The notes under the pieces were generated by a model, which searched no databases, had not been told where the DNA came from, and saw only the letters and a program-made list of their open reading frames with translations. Below are positions 54,140-64,000 of a DNA stretch of 64,000 nucleotides, piece by piece (position 1 is the first letter of the stretch; each line of letters begins with the position of its first letter). The stretch covers positions 22,980,278 through 23,044,277 of the forward strand of contig OY783194.1 in assembly GCA_963678675.1 (NCBI GenBank), read 5' to 3'. Source of the DNA: Xiphydria camelus (taxonomy: Eukaryota > Arthropoda > Insecta > Hymenoptera > Xiphydriidae). The translations under genes and the position numbers were made by a program.

Positions 54140-56385
54140 ATGGCCGATAGGGAGATAATTTGTGCGGTAGCGGCTGTTACTGTTGAAATAATTAAGAAAA
54201 TTCAACGTAGAAAAAAAAGAAAAACTAGGATGTGGGTGAGAAAATGGATAACGAGAAGGAGTACACTTGGTGCTTCTGAAAGACTTCTGAACGAACTTGC
54301 TGTAGAAGACGCAAGAAGTTTTTTAAACTTCTTACGCATGAACGAGGAAATGTTTAATACATTACTGAATAAAGTAAGTAAGCAGCACCTTTTGAACTGA
54401 TATTAAACTAAGCAATATTATATGTATATATAGAGTAAGTAAATTTTGAAGTGATATAAAAGGAATGCAACCGAGAATGTTTTTTAAAGGTTAGCAGCAA
54501 GATACAAAAGAAGAATACTCTGTTATGCGAGAGCCTATATCAGCAAAGCTAAAACTTCAAATAGCTTGTCGATACCTTGCTACTGGCGACTCATTGGGAT
54601 CGTTGCAGTACCTTTACCGAGTGCCAAAGTGTACCATAAGCCAGTTTCTACCAAATGTCTTTGATGCCATATACGAAGTGCTAAAAGATTATGTTATGGT
54701 CGGTAATCAATGATAACGATAAGTTGTACGTCGTTTATTACAAAATGAAATACAAAAAATGTTCATACAAAAGCAACAAAATGTTCTAAAAAAGTTTGAA
54801 GTGAGTATCTGTTTTAATCATAATCAACACCATTGTCATTACTTTCCGACCAGTTCTTAAAATAATTTATTAATAATGGTTTCTGTCCCTGCTGATAATT
54901 ATATCGTTCATTTCCCCCTGAAGAAGTTGACGGATCTATAGTGTCTTGTAGATCCGTTCCTGATGAACAAGTAGTGGACCGTGTTTCCTTGTCAAATGAA
55001 GTATTGATTACATTCTGATTTTTTAAATAACGCAGGCGAACAGTTGTTATTAATTTCTGGATATCCTCCTGTAGTATTATTGCATCTTGTAATGGAAGGC
55101 ACTTAAGTTGGGAAGAAACATGTTGTCCAAATGCATCAAATTCATTGGAGGCAACAGACTCTTTACGGATGTCACTTCTTTTAGAACTTTTATAGCCTGG
55201 TCCAAAGAATCATCCTCCTTATTCCTTCCATTGGTTCGCGGGTCTTTTGCGACTTGTCTTTGTTTTTCTCGCCGAATTGACGGAAGGGGTTTCTTCATAA
55301 TCCCTGCTAGGCTCTTCTGCCGATTCTTGATTTGATGTTGTGGGCTGTGTATTAAGCCTTTTGAGACTTGTCTGTGTCTCTCTAATCGAATTCACAGAAG
55401 TGTTTTTTTCACACTCCCAAGGCTCTTGTGTCGATTCTTCATTTGCTATTGCGGGCTGTGCATTTCCTTGATTTTCTTCTGAAACTTGTTCTGGCAGTAT
55501 CTGCAACAAAAAGTAGCATACACAATAATAAAATAATAATATTTTTGATTGATTTCAGTTGCTTCACACAATAGATGTGTTTTTATTTTTCAGATACCAA
55601 AAAGTGAGAATGAGTGGAACAAAATTATAAATGGATTTCAAACTTGCTGGCATTTTCCTCAATGCGTGGGAGCAATTGATGGAAAACATGTTTTAATTCA
55701 GAGCCCTCCTAAATCCGGTTCTCAGTACTTTAACTATAAAGGAACCTTTAGTATCGTACTACTGGCCATGGTGGATCATAATTATAATTTTACTTTTATT
55801 GATATTGGGAGTTATGGCAGCATTTCAGATGGTGCAATATTTGCCAAATCCTCTCTTCAACAAGCGCTTGAAGGAAATATATTGAACCAACCTGACGGAT
55901 CCGTTATATTGGGAGATGAAGCATTTCCCCTAAAGCCATATTTGATGAAACCCTATCCCCGACGAAACCAATTAAGTATTGCACAGAAAGTATTCAATTA
56001 TAGACACTGTAGAGCGAGACGTGTCGTAGAAAATGCGTTTGGCATTATGTCATCTCGTTTTCGTGTATTCAGATCCCCAATATCACTTGCTCCTCCCACA
56101 GTAGTGAAATTAATAAAAGCTACATGTGCTTTGCACAACTGGATAAGAAAAATGGGAAATGAAGTAACAGTAACAGTTGATATTGAGGATCATGTAACAG
56201 GTCGAATAATTCCTGGAAATTGGCGCAATGGTCCTAGGCAAAATGGTCTGGATGATGTAAGAGCAGCTTTGCAGAGAAATTATTTGCCAGAAGAGAGAGA
56301 GAGAGCTCGACAAAAAAGAGAAGACCTTACTAACTATTTTATAGGGCCAGGAGCACTCGATTGGCAATACAGAATGATAGAGTAG
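54140..56385 (+). pseudogene. Harbinger transposase, three exons, one frameshift
   Basis: Exon 1 54140-54373 (MADREIICAVAAVTVEIIKK.., donor GTAAGT), exon 2 54490 to about 54698 (acceptor AAAG; reads VSSKIQKKNT then, after a one-base shift near 54520, MREPISAKLKLQIACRYLAT, GDSLGSLQYLYRVPKCTIS), exon 3 55594-56385 (acceptor TTTTTCAG). Exon 3 is intact and holds the DDE core: CVGAIDGKHVLI, IDIGSYGSISDGAIF and RRVVENAFGIMSSRFR. The C-terminus ends LDWQYRMIE and TAG. The donor of exon 2 (GTCGGT) is weak, so its end is approximate. Confidence 0.82.
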
Positions 56386-57273
56386 TAATCGCAAGAAGAC
56401 ATCGAAATAAATAAATTGTCTACACTTCTTTTTATATTTTGTAATTTAGGGTAGGTATGTCAGAAAAATGTATCGATGGCTTAGGCGCAATAGATCGTAT
56501 CCCCGAAACAGTAAGTTTCGTGGCTTCCGACCTATTGCTCTTAACTTTTACCTTCGCTGGGCATACGACCTTTTGAAATAATAAAATAGAGGGCGTTTTA
56601 AATGGAAATAAGGCTTACGATGTATTGTAGGGATATACTTTTGAGGGTTACAATCAAATGGCGTTAAAAACGCAATAACGTGTCTTGTGGGTTACGACCT
56701 ATTGCGCCTAAGCCATCGGTATACTTGTGTGATCAGCTAAGGATGTCTTTCGGCCATATCTCAGAAGGTATTAGTCCTAGATTCTCGGAAAAAAAATCCA
56801 AATATATACTCGTATTTTAGTTAGCAACATCTAGCAGCGACGGCCAAATTCAACAATTTAAAACAAAAAAAAACATCCATTACCTGATCATCCTGTGTGT
56901 GTATGAAATAAAGCTAAACATTAAATAAAACTTACCAAATTATATTGTGACTCATTTTCTTCCGAATGTTGCCTGAAAAAACTGTCAGCTACGGGAAACC
57001 ATGTCAGTTTTGGTTTATACACAGTACCGGCGCCCGTTCCAGTTCCAATCGAGACTTCCTTATTTTAGCCACTTCTTGGTTATAGGTACATCTAATGCTC
57101 CTAATTTTCTGCCTAAGTTCTTTAATTGTAGAGAGTCCTGATACGGGTAGCAGAAGTTCTTCAGCATGATTCCTCTTTACTCTGTTTATGAAATCGGGGG
57201 AGCTTTTCTTCCATAGACATGGAAACCTTTCATATTCTTCCAAAAATGTTATCATGTCAAATCGCTGGTTCAT
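54814..57273 (-). pseudogene. Harbinger MADF/BESS-type DNA-binding protein, two exons, frameshifted
   Basis: Exon 1 56936-57273: MNQRFDMITFLEEYERFPCL is the start of a MADF domain (trihelix DNA binding). After a one-base shift near 57045 it continues GAGTVYKPKLTWFPVADSFF, to the donor GTAAGT. Exon 2 55500-54814 (acceptor TTGTTGCAG): a Glu/Ser/Thr-rich linker containing two copies of a QxxxxNxESxxEP repeat, a shift near 55270, then NEFDAFGQHVSSQLKCLPLQ (BESS-like), ending at TAA 54814-54816. Such MADF proteins are the accessory factor of Harbinger transposition. Exon 2 lies within the transposase intron, and transposase exon 3 lies within this gene's intron. Confidence 0.78.
56474..56719. mobile_element. 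MITE, 246 bp, nested in the Harbinger element
   Basis: TCGATGGCTTAGGCGCAATA on the left and its near-exact mirror on the right, with TA flanks (56472-56473, 56720-56721). It sits in the intron of the MADF gene. Confidence 0.8.
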
Positions 57274-57299
57274 TTTAACGAAATAATTTTTGATATCTC

Positions 57300-57437
57300 A
57301 TTGCCAGAAACTATACACCGCTTCAAAAAACAACAATAACCTATCACGAAAGTGTTCCCAACTATCTTATTGCCAGAAACTATACACCGCTTTAAAAAAC
57401 AACAATAACCTATCACGAAAGTATTACCAACTATCTC
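57300..57437. repeat. 69-bp tandem duplication near the Harbinger right end
   Basis: ATTGCCAGAAACTATACACC starts at 57300 and 57369, and the units differ at three or four bases. It lies in the leader between the TIR and the MADF start. Confidence 0.9.
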
Positions 57438-57577
57438 GTCAAGCGAGATAGCGCGAGAGTACTGTCGCGTCAGCATGACAGTTACTTTCGGGTTATGTAC
57501 ATGGTGATAGTTCATGTGATAGTGGCTGTCATGACAGCAACTATCGCAGAAACTATCACCGTGCAAACGGCCCTTTA

Positions 57578-58800
57578 CGGCTTACTTTGCTCTAGCTACA
57601 CGTGATCGTCATTCTCGATTTCGACTGTTCCATTCATTCGACGTTGTCGCTGCGTCCTGGCGGCGCCGCATGCTGCAAGCCGCTGCAGCTGTGTGCACCT
57701 GATGCCACATGCCACTTTCTTTCCGCGTTCGAACGCGCTCGCGGAGTTTGTTGCGAATGATCGACGAGCTGCGATATACGCGGCGCGCGGACTAACGTTC
57801 CTCAGAGTCGACCTAAATTTCAAGAGTTCGTGCGGCTACTCGCGTCTCCGGGGTCAACGAGCGTTAACGCGCGCTTAGCTGGGTAGAGTGTCCTTGTAGT
57901 GTAGATGATTGACGATAATTATTCGCTTGTTTTTTGATACGGCTGTACCATGACGACGAATGAAAGGAGGGGAAGGAGATATCCTCGTAGATAATATCAA
58001 AAACTCACATTTTTAATTGTTAAAAGTTACAAACTGCGAAAATTTGAAGTGAAATTTTCAGATGAAAGAAAATAGTAAAAGCGAGTAGCTTTTAAACGAG
58101 GAAACGTCATATGTCTACGAAAATTCCATATTTGTATTTTATGTTAAAAATCTTTGGTAGTTTCATAAAATATTCCTGTCATCACTAGATACGAAGTCGA
58201 TGTTCATTTTTTGTCGAAGATGTGTGCACGCTATTGTCTGTATACATTAAAAATTACACACCAGTTATCGCGTAAGAAAAATTGTACAATAATGGTGACA
58301 TTCGAAATGAGAAGTAGAAACATAGAAATCAGTTAATAAATTTATTTCGCAGAATTAAATAAATTGTTGAATATACATTAATTTAGAAAATAATTTATCG
58401 TCATGTTTCCTTGACTCTATATAAATAACCAGAGTAAAAAATTACATCTTTCTTTAATTACAAAATGGACATGTTGAAAAAAATTAGGTCAACATTCTAG
58501 TTACATTAATTAAAAAATAATGGGAAATCGACATTATGTTGTGCTTTCTTAAGACGAGTGAAAATCGTATGAAATTTGCTCAGCAAAGACATTGAAATCA
58601 AACAGACAGAATCTATCAATGAAAAACGACGTAATTCCAATTTCCCATAATGTATAGTAAACGATATTGGAATTTCGACTCCTATTTTTTCAATGCAGGA
58701 CGAAACTGAATTATTCGAAGAGGATTTTCCTATGCACAACTTCGCTTAAGTAGAATTTTTTAAATTCTGTTATATTCTTTCCGACATTATTATTGAAATT
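57578..58800. other. Host-like GC-rich island then AT-rich spacer
   Basis: 57580-57900 is GC-rich with many CG dinucleotides and continues the sequence left of the Harbinger insertion (53960-54012), so the transposon landed in it. No ORF is convincing; it may be promoter-like. 57960-58800 is AT-rich with nothing recognised. Confidence 0.35.
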
Positions 58801-58804
58801 AATG

Positions 58805-59473
58805 TATAGTGGGTAATAAAAGTATTTGCATGCCATCATTTTTTTCACAAAACTATTAGCTAAATAGTAAATGAAATAATAAACATCGTCTCTGTGTAGC
58901 TCAATTCAAACTTCAGTTGGCATGTTTTAGCTTCTTTGAAAAAATCTAAATACAATTTTTGAGTAATTCTTTTTTCTCTGTTACTTCAGAAAATATTTGG
59001 AACGTTTATTCTGCAGAGCACTGGAAGTTACACCGAACTATACATTTTCACTAAATATTGTCAACGCATAAAAAAGTTATGTTATCTAGAAAAGTCGAAA
59101 ATCAAGCTATTTTTTGAAAACTTACATAAATCGGCTCGATTTTCGACTATTCTAGAGATGGCATATCTTTCTTCCTTATTCATTGACAAAATTTAATGGA
59201 AGTTTGTGGGATAGAGTAATTTTTAATGCTCTACAAGATTAATGTGGTTCAGATCTTTTCTAAACTGAGTGAGAAAAATTGTTTTTCTTAAGTTAAAATA
59301 AGAACTGCGATAACTCAGCTGTCATTAGATTAAAAAAAGTTAAACACGTCTACTGGAATTTGAATTGTATTGATTGATGTAGACGTATGTTTATTATTTC
59401 ATTTATTTTTCAGTTAATAATATTACGTGAAAAAAATTGATGGCATGTAAATAATTTTTTCAGCTACTCTATA
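58805..59473. mobile_element. Fold-back MITE of about 670 bp
   Basis: The left arm (TTTGCATGCCATCATTTTTTTCAC.. AAATGAAATAATAAACAT) at about 58820-58940 returns inverted at about 59345-59455. The ends are TATAG-like on both sides. A second short inverted repeat around GTCGAAAATC/GATTTTCGAC lies inside (59090-59145). Confidence 0.65.
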
Positions 59474-60619
59474 TTTTAATGTACAGTGGAGTCACGCATA
59501 TTTCAATCTGAGAAGGTCTTTCGACTATTTGTTACGGTGGGTTGTATGCACGCACTAAAATCTCCATTTCGCACGCTTCAATGCGACATGGGATGGACGT
59601 TACCGCGAGAGAGAGTGGGGATTTTCCCTACATTGAAATACGTGGTAAACGTGAGGTAAAATATGGGGTAGTTCTACTGTATGTGCTATATGATATTTGA
59701 GCCGTCTATTTTGAAAGTGGCCTAAGTCCATTTGTCAATTATTTTCTGTTGACCGCAGTTACATGTACAGCTTGAAGTTATCTATCAATAAAGCATTTGA
59801 GGTTCAGTATATTCAGAGTAAATACGATAATTTTGTTTGGACACATAAGTTTTCGGAGTTAGTTCAATAATAATTGACACCATCATTTTGAAAGTGGCCC
59901 AAGTCCAGTCTGTTCCGACAAACGAATTCTGAATATCGGTCCTTAAGGTTTCTCGAGCGGTACAGGGGCTTTTTCCCTGCTAAAAGTTAGTCCACTGAAG
60001 TACAGTAACACTCTAAAGTATGTTCTTCGTGCGATGTGGCAACAATGTTTGACGTACAATAGTATGTGTGTATCTGTGAGTTCAAAAATGGAGTCCAAAA
60101 CATCTGGTCATGCATCTGTACGTCATGCAACGTTGCCGCATTGACTTATCAAAGGTTAAATTTATTAAGAACAATTAATGAAAAAATAACGGGCTTCTTA
60201 ATGAACGTGAAAATTGGTATAGAGAGATTTAGTTCATTAAACTTGCTGTTCAAAAAATTTCAGAATTTTTGCACTATTTTTCTCAGAAACATCGCGGTTT
60301 ATTGGTTATAACCCATAAGAACACATGTTATTTTGTTATTCAAAAATCTTTGCAACGAGCTTCTTAAAAGACTTGAAAATTTAACTGAATTTTTTTTTTA
60401 CTTCAATCTACCGAATGCAATCATTTTCAAGCATTTCTCACTATTTTTAGTATAACGCTCGAGAAACCTTAACCCGCCATTACACACGCTATGAGGTAAT
60501 CCCTCACAATATTTATTTTCGGGCAATAAAACGGTACACGCTAAAATATCAACCTCGAACGTCTAGGAATGCCTTTAGCATCATTTTTGGGAGGGGATAA
60601 CAAAGTTGCGCCACATTAA

Positions 60620-61120
60620 AAACCTGAAGTTAACACGTTTTATAATAAAACCAAATCGGGTGTAGACATCGTGGACAAGCTAAAGTCATTGTATACTGTA
60701 TCTCTAGGATGAGTTGTAGATGGCCACTTACCATTTTTTCACTATTTTGAATATCGACGGCATAAACTGCCACAGTATTTATTCCGCAAACACTGGTGTT
60801 GAAATGTCGCGACAAAATTTTTTTTAAATTTAGCTTTTGTGTTGATTAGACCCCATCAAATGTTACGAATAAATATAAGGATACTACCTTTATTGCTAAG
60901 AATGCAAATAAAATATCAGCTGGGAATACAAGATGAGCCAGAATCAGTAGAAGTGTCTCGACAATCCAATAAATGTGCCTACTGTCCTAAAAAAAAAAAC
61001 AGGAAAACCCAGATAAAATGCTGCAAGCCAATTTGTGAAATGCCAATTTGCAAGGAACACAGAAAAATATTGTGTGTTCATCAAGGCTTTAAAGTGGCTA
61101 AAAATTATCCAAATGGTTGA
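60620..61120 (+). pseudogene. piggyBac-like transposase C-terminal part
   Basis: FYNKTKSGVDIVDKLKSLYT (about 60645-60705) is the piggyBac motif before the last acidic residue. After breaks, CRWPLTIF and TILNIDGIN follow. The final zinc-ribbon is complete: CAYCPKKKNRKTQIKCCKP, CEMPICKEH and C.H (60970-61085), stop at 61118-61120. The N-terminal two thirds with the first catalytic residues were not found. Confidence 0.75.
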
Positions 61121-61664
61121 ACATAATGTGGAAATCACAGATCATGAATTTTTAATAGCAGGACATTCGTTTTTACCAAATAATAGAGATCGTGGTAGAA
61201 ATGTCATTAAAGAAAAATAATTTACTGTTTGTCCCCCAAGATTATTATAATATTATCAAAAAGTGCCGGAAAGGTAATAACTTTATTCTAAATGAAATGA
61301 AACAAGAGGATTTCGTATCAACAAATTTATTAGAAGACGCAATTTTTAAAAGGGTGAAGAATTGTAAGGGAGAAACAATAAATTAGTTAAAAATATGTTG
61401 GATGCGTTTTTTGAGAAATGAACCATATACAATTTTCTATAAGACATCAATGAATGAGAATGAAAATTTAAAAATCCTGGATTTATGACCACGTCGGGGT
61501 AGACCAAGAAAGTTCGAAAATATTGTATTGACACCACTTTATAAAAATATGAGACAAATTACAACAACGAAATTCAAGGACATAATGGACTTACTACGAT
61601 ATATATACCACCGGAGCATCATGACTTCTTCAAATCCCTCTCACATACACAAAATGTAAATGAG
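61115..61664 (+). pseudogene. C-terminal remnant of a second TE-type protein (DUF7869-like family)
   Basis: Directly after the piggyBac ribbon the strand reads VEITDHEFLIAGHSFLPNNR, then LFVPQDYYNIIKKCRKGNNF, INxLKICWMRFLRNEPYTIF, PRRGRPRKFENI and PPEHHDFFKSL before a stop. This order (GHSF..D, VPQDWY-like, W..L, GRPR, PP-HHDF) is shared by a large family of uncharacterised TE-derived insect proteins that I associate with DUF7869; the name is from memory. It is broken by a frameshift near 61200, TAG near 61384, TGA near 61486 and a shift near 61600. Confidence 0.5.
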
Positions 61665-62245
61665 TAGTAAATTGTTTTGTAATTTATGTAGTTAAAAAAT
61701 ATTCTGAATTGTATAAATTGTGTTTTTGAAGTGTTGCAAAGATATATAAAATAAATTGAGTATTATTTTTTCAATTTGAAGCATTTTAAATTATGTTGAA
61801 TGAACTTGGGCTCTTTCAAATTTTATAACGAATCTGGTTGTTAACTTTGAAAGTGGCTTAAGTCCATTCTTGGTAAGAAAACGCATATTATTCAATTAAT
61901 AATTGCCATTATTTTAATAAGAACTGTAAATTTAACTCCTTTAGATACACTTAATTAAGTAGTATGACTCATTGGGGTATCCTATACGTATATTTTTAAT
62001 TGAATTGAAACGCAAACCCTTCAATATCTCAATCTAAGTATAAATGGACTTAGGCCACTTTCAAAATAGACGGCTCATTTACTCGATTTCATCAGAGAAC
62101 TAATCGAGCGCAACAGAGGCAATCGGCCTTCTAATAATTGTCAGTAATTGCGCTATCTCGCTCGTTTCGTTGATCATTTACGACGCTTTTCAACCGACCA
62201 ATTAATACAGTTATACTTATCGTATACTTGCGTTTGTGCTTCTAG

Positions 62246-62307
62246 ATGAACGAGAAGACGTGCAGAAGAAAACCTTCGCCAAATGGATAAATTCTCAGCT
62301 CCTTAAG
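62246..62307 (+). CDS. Dys: Dystrophin internal exon (start of the first CH domain), 62 nt
   Basis: Host exon bounded by TTCTAG at 62240-62245 and a GTAAGAG donor at 62308. Read in phase 1 it encodes EREDVQKKTFAKWINSQ followed by LLK. The EREDVQKKTF start of the actin-binding CH1 domain is characteristic of dystrophin/utrophin; spectrins, alpha-actinins and spectraplakins differ at the Glu-Asp. Exon 2 of the vertebrate dystrophin gene is also 62 nt, begins after the first base of the same codon and ends at the same Lys, so length, phase and position are conserved. Dystrophin links cortical actin to the membrane dystroglycan complex in muscle and neurons. No other dystrophin exon is visible in the window; the next should lie beyond 64000. 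Confidence 0.85.
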
Positions 62308-62309
62308 GT

Positions 62310-62850
62310 AAGAGAAACGCGCGGTGCTGATTTCGTTTTATTCTCCCTTTTTCATACCGATGCGACAGGTGTAACGCGAACATTACACCCGACGGTTACG
62401 CGGCCGGGATAATTGCACGTGCAGAAACTCCGTATCAGCGTATTTACGTCGCAGTTCGTGTCGGTGCCGTTAAATAACCGAGCGTGGATTTCGAGTAGCT
62501 ACCACTTCGGTTTGTGTGATTGTTTAATAATGATTGTTCTCTTATACGGTGAAAAGATTTGTGATCATTTTATGGTCTGAGCTCATGGAAAAATATTTTT
62601 GGGGTTTTTATTTATAGGCAAAGAGAGAGTAGTCTATTTATAGAGGCAACTTAGTCTTATTGCTCAACGCAATTGTTTATCTTTTCTACAAGTATTTTTT
62701 TTGTAAGAAATTAGAGTTTTTAATTAAATGACAAGACTCGATAATTGAAAATAGATGGCCGAGTTATTATAGTCAGAATTTCCAACGCCTATTTATGTCT
62801 ATGGAATTGGAATTCTGTTACGAAAGAAATTATATAAATTTATTATATTA
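62310..62850. other. Dystrophin intron sequence, nothing recognised
   Basis: 62340-62500 is GC-richer, the rest AT-rich. No repeat ends or ORFs stand out before the junction with the GTTGGCAAC element copy at 62851. Confidence 0.4.
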
Positions 62851-63974
62851 GCCGCGGCGACGGTAAATTTTCCGACCCACGCACGAAAGTGGTTAATCGC
62901 GTCATCGGCACGGCATGTCAAAATACTGACTGGATCAAATCCTTTCCTTCTCCTTTTTTATTATTATATATTATTATATAAAATAGTTTTTTAATAAATG
63001 CGTGGATAAAACCGTGTCGCCGAAAACCCCGGCGACCTTGGGACCCGATGCGCGGAGCCAGGTACTTACCCCCCGGGGGTTGGGGAGCAAAGCTAGTACA
63101 TACAAATAAAATATACTACCGCCCACTTGACACGGCCAGGCAGGGACCACATGTGGCAGGGACCGTCGCGGACGGGGTTCAACGCTTCCGATCCTTTCCG
63201 TCAAACGACGGGACAGTCATAAAGACTAGAGTCTGTTTTCCGTCGCACACCTTTTCCGGAAAATGTTAATTAACGGACGAATCGAAATAAGCCGTTTCCC
63301 GCAATATCTATTCTAATAAACAATGTTCCGTCTTTCCGCGACGGACTACGCGCCAAATTAATCTTGCGTGGTGGGTTTAGGATAAATAAAATTATACCAA
63401 TTGGTAAGGGAAGACAAACAATGCATTAACTTTATTTGCGAGCTGTTCCGGTCGCTCGCAGGTTTTCAAACTAACTGGTCGCTCTTCGACCCTGTGGTAA
63501 TGAGGAACTTTCCCGGATCTAATTTATGGCTTTAACGGCCCGAGGAGTGTCGAATTTCTCCCTCACGCCGGTCTACGGACGAAATGCGAAGAGCATTTGA
63601 GCGAATATACGACAGACAATTTATTAATAATTTATTAATCCATAGTGGTCACACGGGGTCCAGTGGACCCCATGCTAATAAAATATACATTTTTCTCATG
63701 AAAACAGTTTTTTCACTTTATTTTATACGTTCAAAACCGACCTATTTGATTGTACGAGTTTCATGAAAATTAATATCTTGAAACTGTAAAATAAATATAC
63801 TTTTGTCAAAGCTCGTTGTAATACTGTATCCAGATACGAGTTGATGTTGGCAACATCTATGTTGCCAACTTGTTCCGCCTGTTGCCAACCTGTTGCCAAC
63901 GTGTTGCCAACATGTTACCAACCAATGTTGCCAACATGTTGCCAACACTTTGTTGGCCGGTTTGTACGTACCTT
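62851..63974. mobile_element. GTTGGCAAC-type DNA element, copy 2, left end missing
   Basis: Nearly identical to 3666-4799, starting abruptly at GCCGCGGCGACGG and ending with CCGGTTTGTACGTACCTT. The left about 450 bp, including the left inverted end, are absent. One GTTGCCAAC unit fewer is present near 63915. 63975-64000 is unique sequence. Confidence 0.8.
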
Positions 63975-64000
63975 TACAGCCCGTTCACACGATACGGTTT

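Larger units (their letters stand above)
54015..57574. mobile_element. PIF/Harbinger transposon, 3.6 kb, TTA target duplication
   Basis: Ends AGCGTCGTTTACACGGTGA (left) and the mirror of AGGGCCGTTTGCACGGTGA (right), with TTA at 54012-54014 and 57575-57577. It carries the standard Harbinger gene pair: a DDE_Tnp_4 transposase (+) and a MADF-domain protein (-). A 246-bp MITE and a 69-bp tandem repeat lie inside. The TIRs differ at several positions and both genes have frameshifts. Confidence 0.88.
59699..62076 (+). mobile_element. TIR element with 35-bp perfect ends and ATTT flanks; piggyBac-like remnant inside
   Basis: GAGCCGTCTATTTTGAAAGT.. at 59699-59733 is mirrored perfectly at 62042-62076. 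ATTT lies directly outside both ends (59695-59698, 62077-62080). The inner part of the TIR, TTTTGAAAGTGGC(C/T)(T/C)AAGTCCA, recurs once inside each end (about 59887 and 61847). Two protein remnants on the plus strand occupy 60620-61664. piggyBac elements normally duplicate TTAA, so the flank does not fit the protein. Confidence 0.75.

Overview
The window is insect nuclear DNA, most likely from an ant or another hymenopteran. The evidence is AT-rich spacers, spliced genes with GT..AG introns, and a dense set of insect-type transposable elements: pogo/Tigger-like, Tc3-like, PIF/Harbinger, ISL2EU-like, piggyBac-like, Ty3/gypsy, BEL/Pao, jockey-like LINE and many TA-flanked MITEs. There are no bacterial-type operons, rRNA genes or CRISPR arrays. 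The one exon assigned with confidence to a conserved host gene is a 62-nt exon on the + strand at 62246-62307. It encodes the start of the first calponin-homology domain of dystrophin, with the same length and phase as exon 2 of vertebrate dystrophin genes. Most of the window is therefore probably one very large dystrophin intron filled with mobile elements.

Layout. 1-2056: end of a broken pogo-like element. 2500-9000: MITEs and fold-backs, a 1.6-kb element with GTTGGCAAC palindromes (a second, truncated copy lies at 62851-63974), and a TA-flanked element with a PHD-like finger remnant. 10351-11765: TIR element carrying a LINE 3' tail. 12000-16000: AT-rich sequence with one fold-back. 16000-18800: LINE fragments including a broken jockey-like ORF1 (- strand). 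19100-22460: a candidate two-exon minus-strand gene whose promoter and first exon are present twice as a 303-bp repeat, with LTR-like GC-rich sequence in its intron. 22499-28384: complete Ty3/gypsy element with LTRs and a 4-bp target duplication, inserted into a MITE. 28544-30571: Helitron-like end and a four-part spliced YqaJ-nuclease gene. 30678-33519: pogo-like element inside a TA duplication. 34335-35400: ISL2EU-like transposase fragment fused to a dispersed repeat. 35704-42668: BEL/Pao element split by an apparently intact Tc3-like transposon (36977-38992), its 5' end abutting a Myb/SANT-like ORF. 44300-46900: simple repeats and MITEs. 47125-51484: a spliced Myb/SANT-like gene whose coding exon is split by an ISL2EU element (48310-51451). 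53212-53958: two MITEs. 54015-57574: Harbinger element with two interleaved, oppositely oriented genes. 58805-62076: fold-back and a TIR element carrying piggyBac-like and a second TE-type protein remnant. 62246-62307: dystrophin exon.

Most protein-coding elements lie on the minus strand, antisense to the dystrophin exon, as expected if sense insertions in an intron are selected against. Nearly all TE genes are broken by frameshifts or stops. The main exceptions are the Tc3-like transposase, the long BEL polyprotein ORF, Harbinger exon 3, and the YqaJ gene, which has a single visible frameshift.
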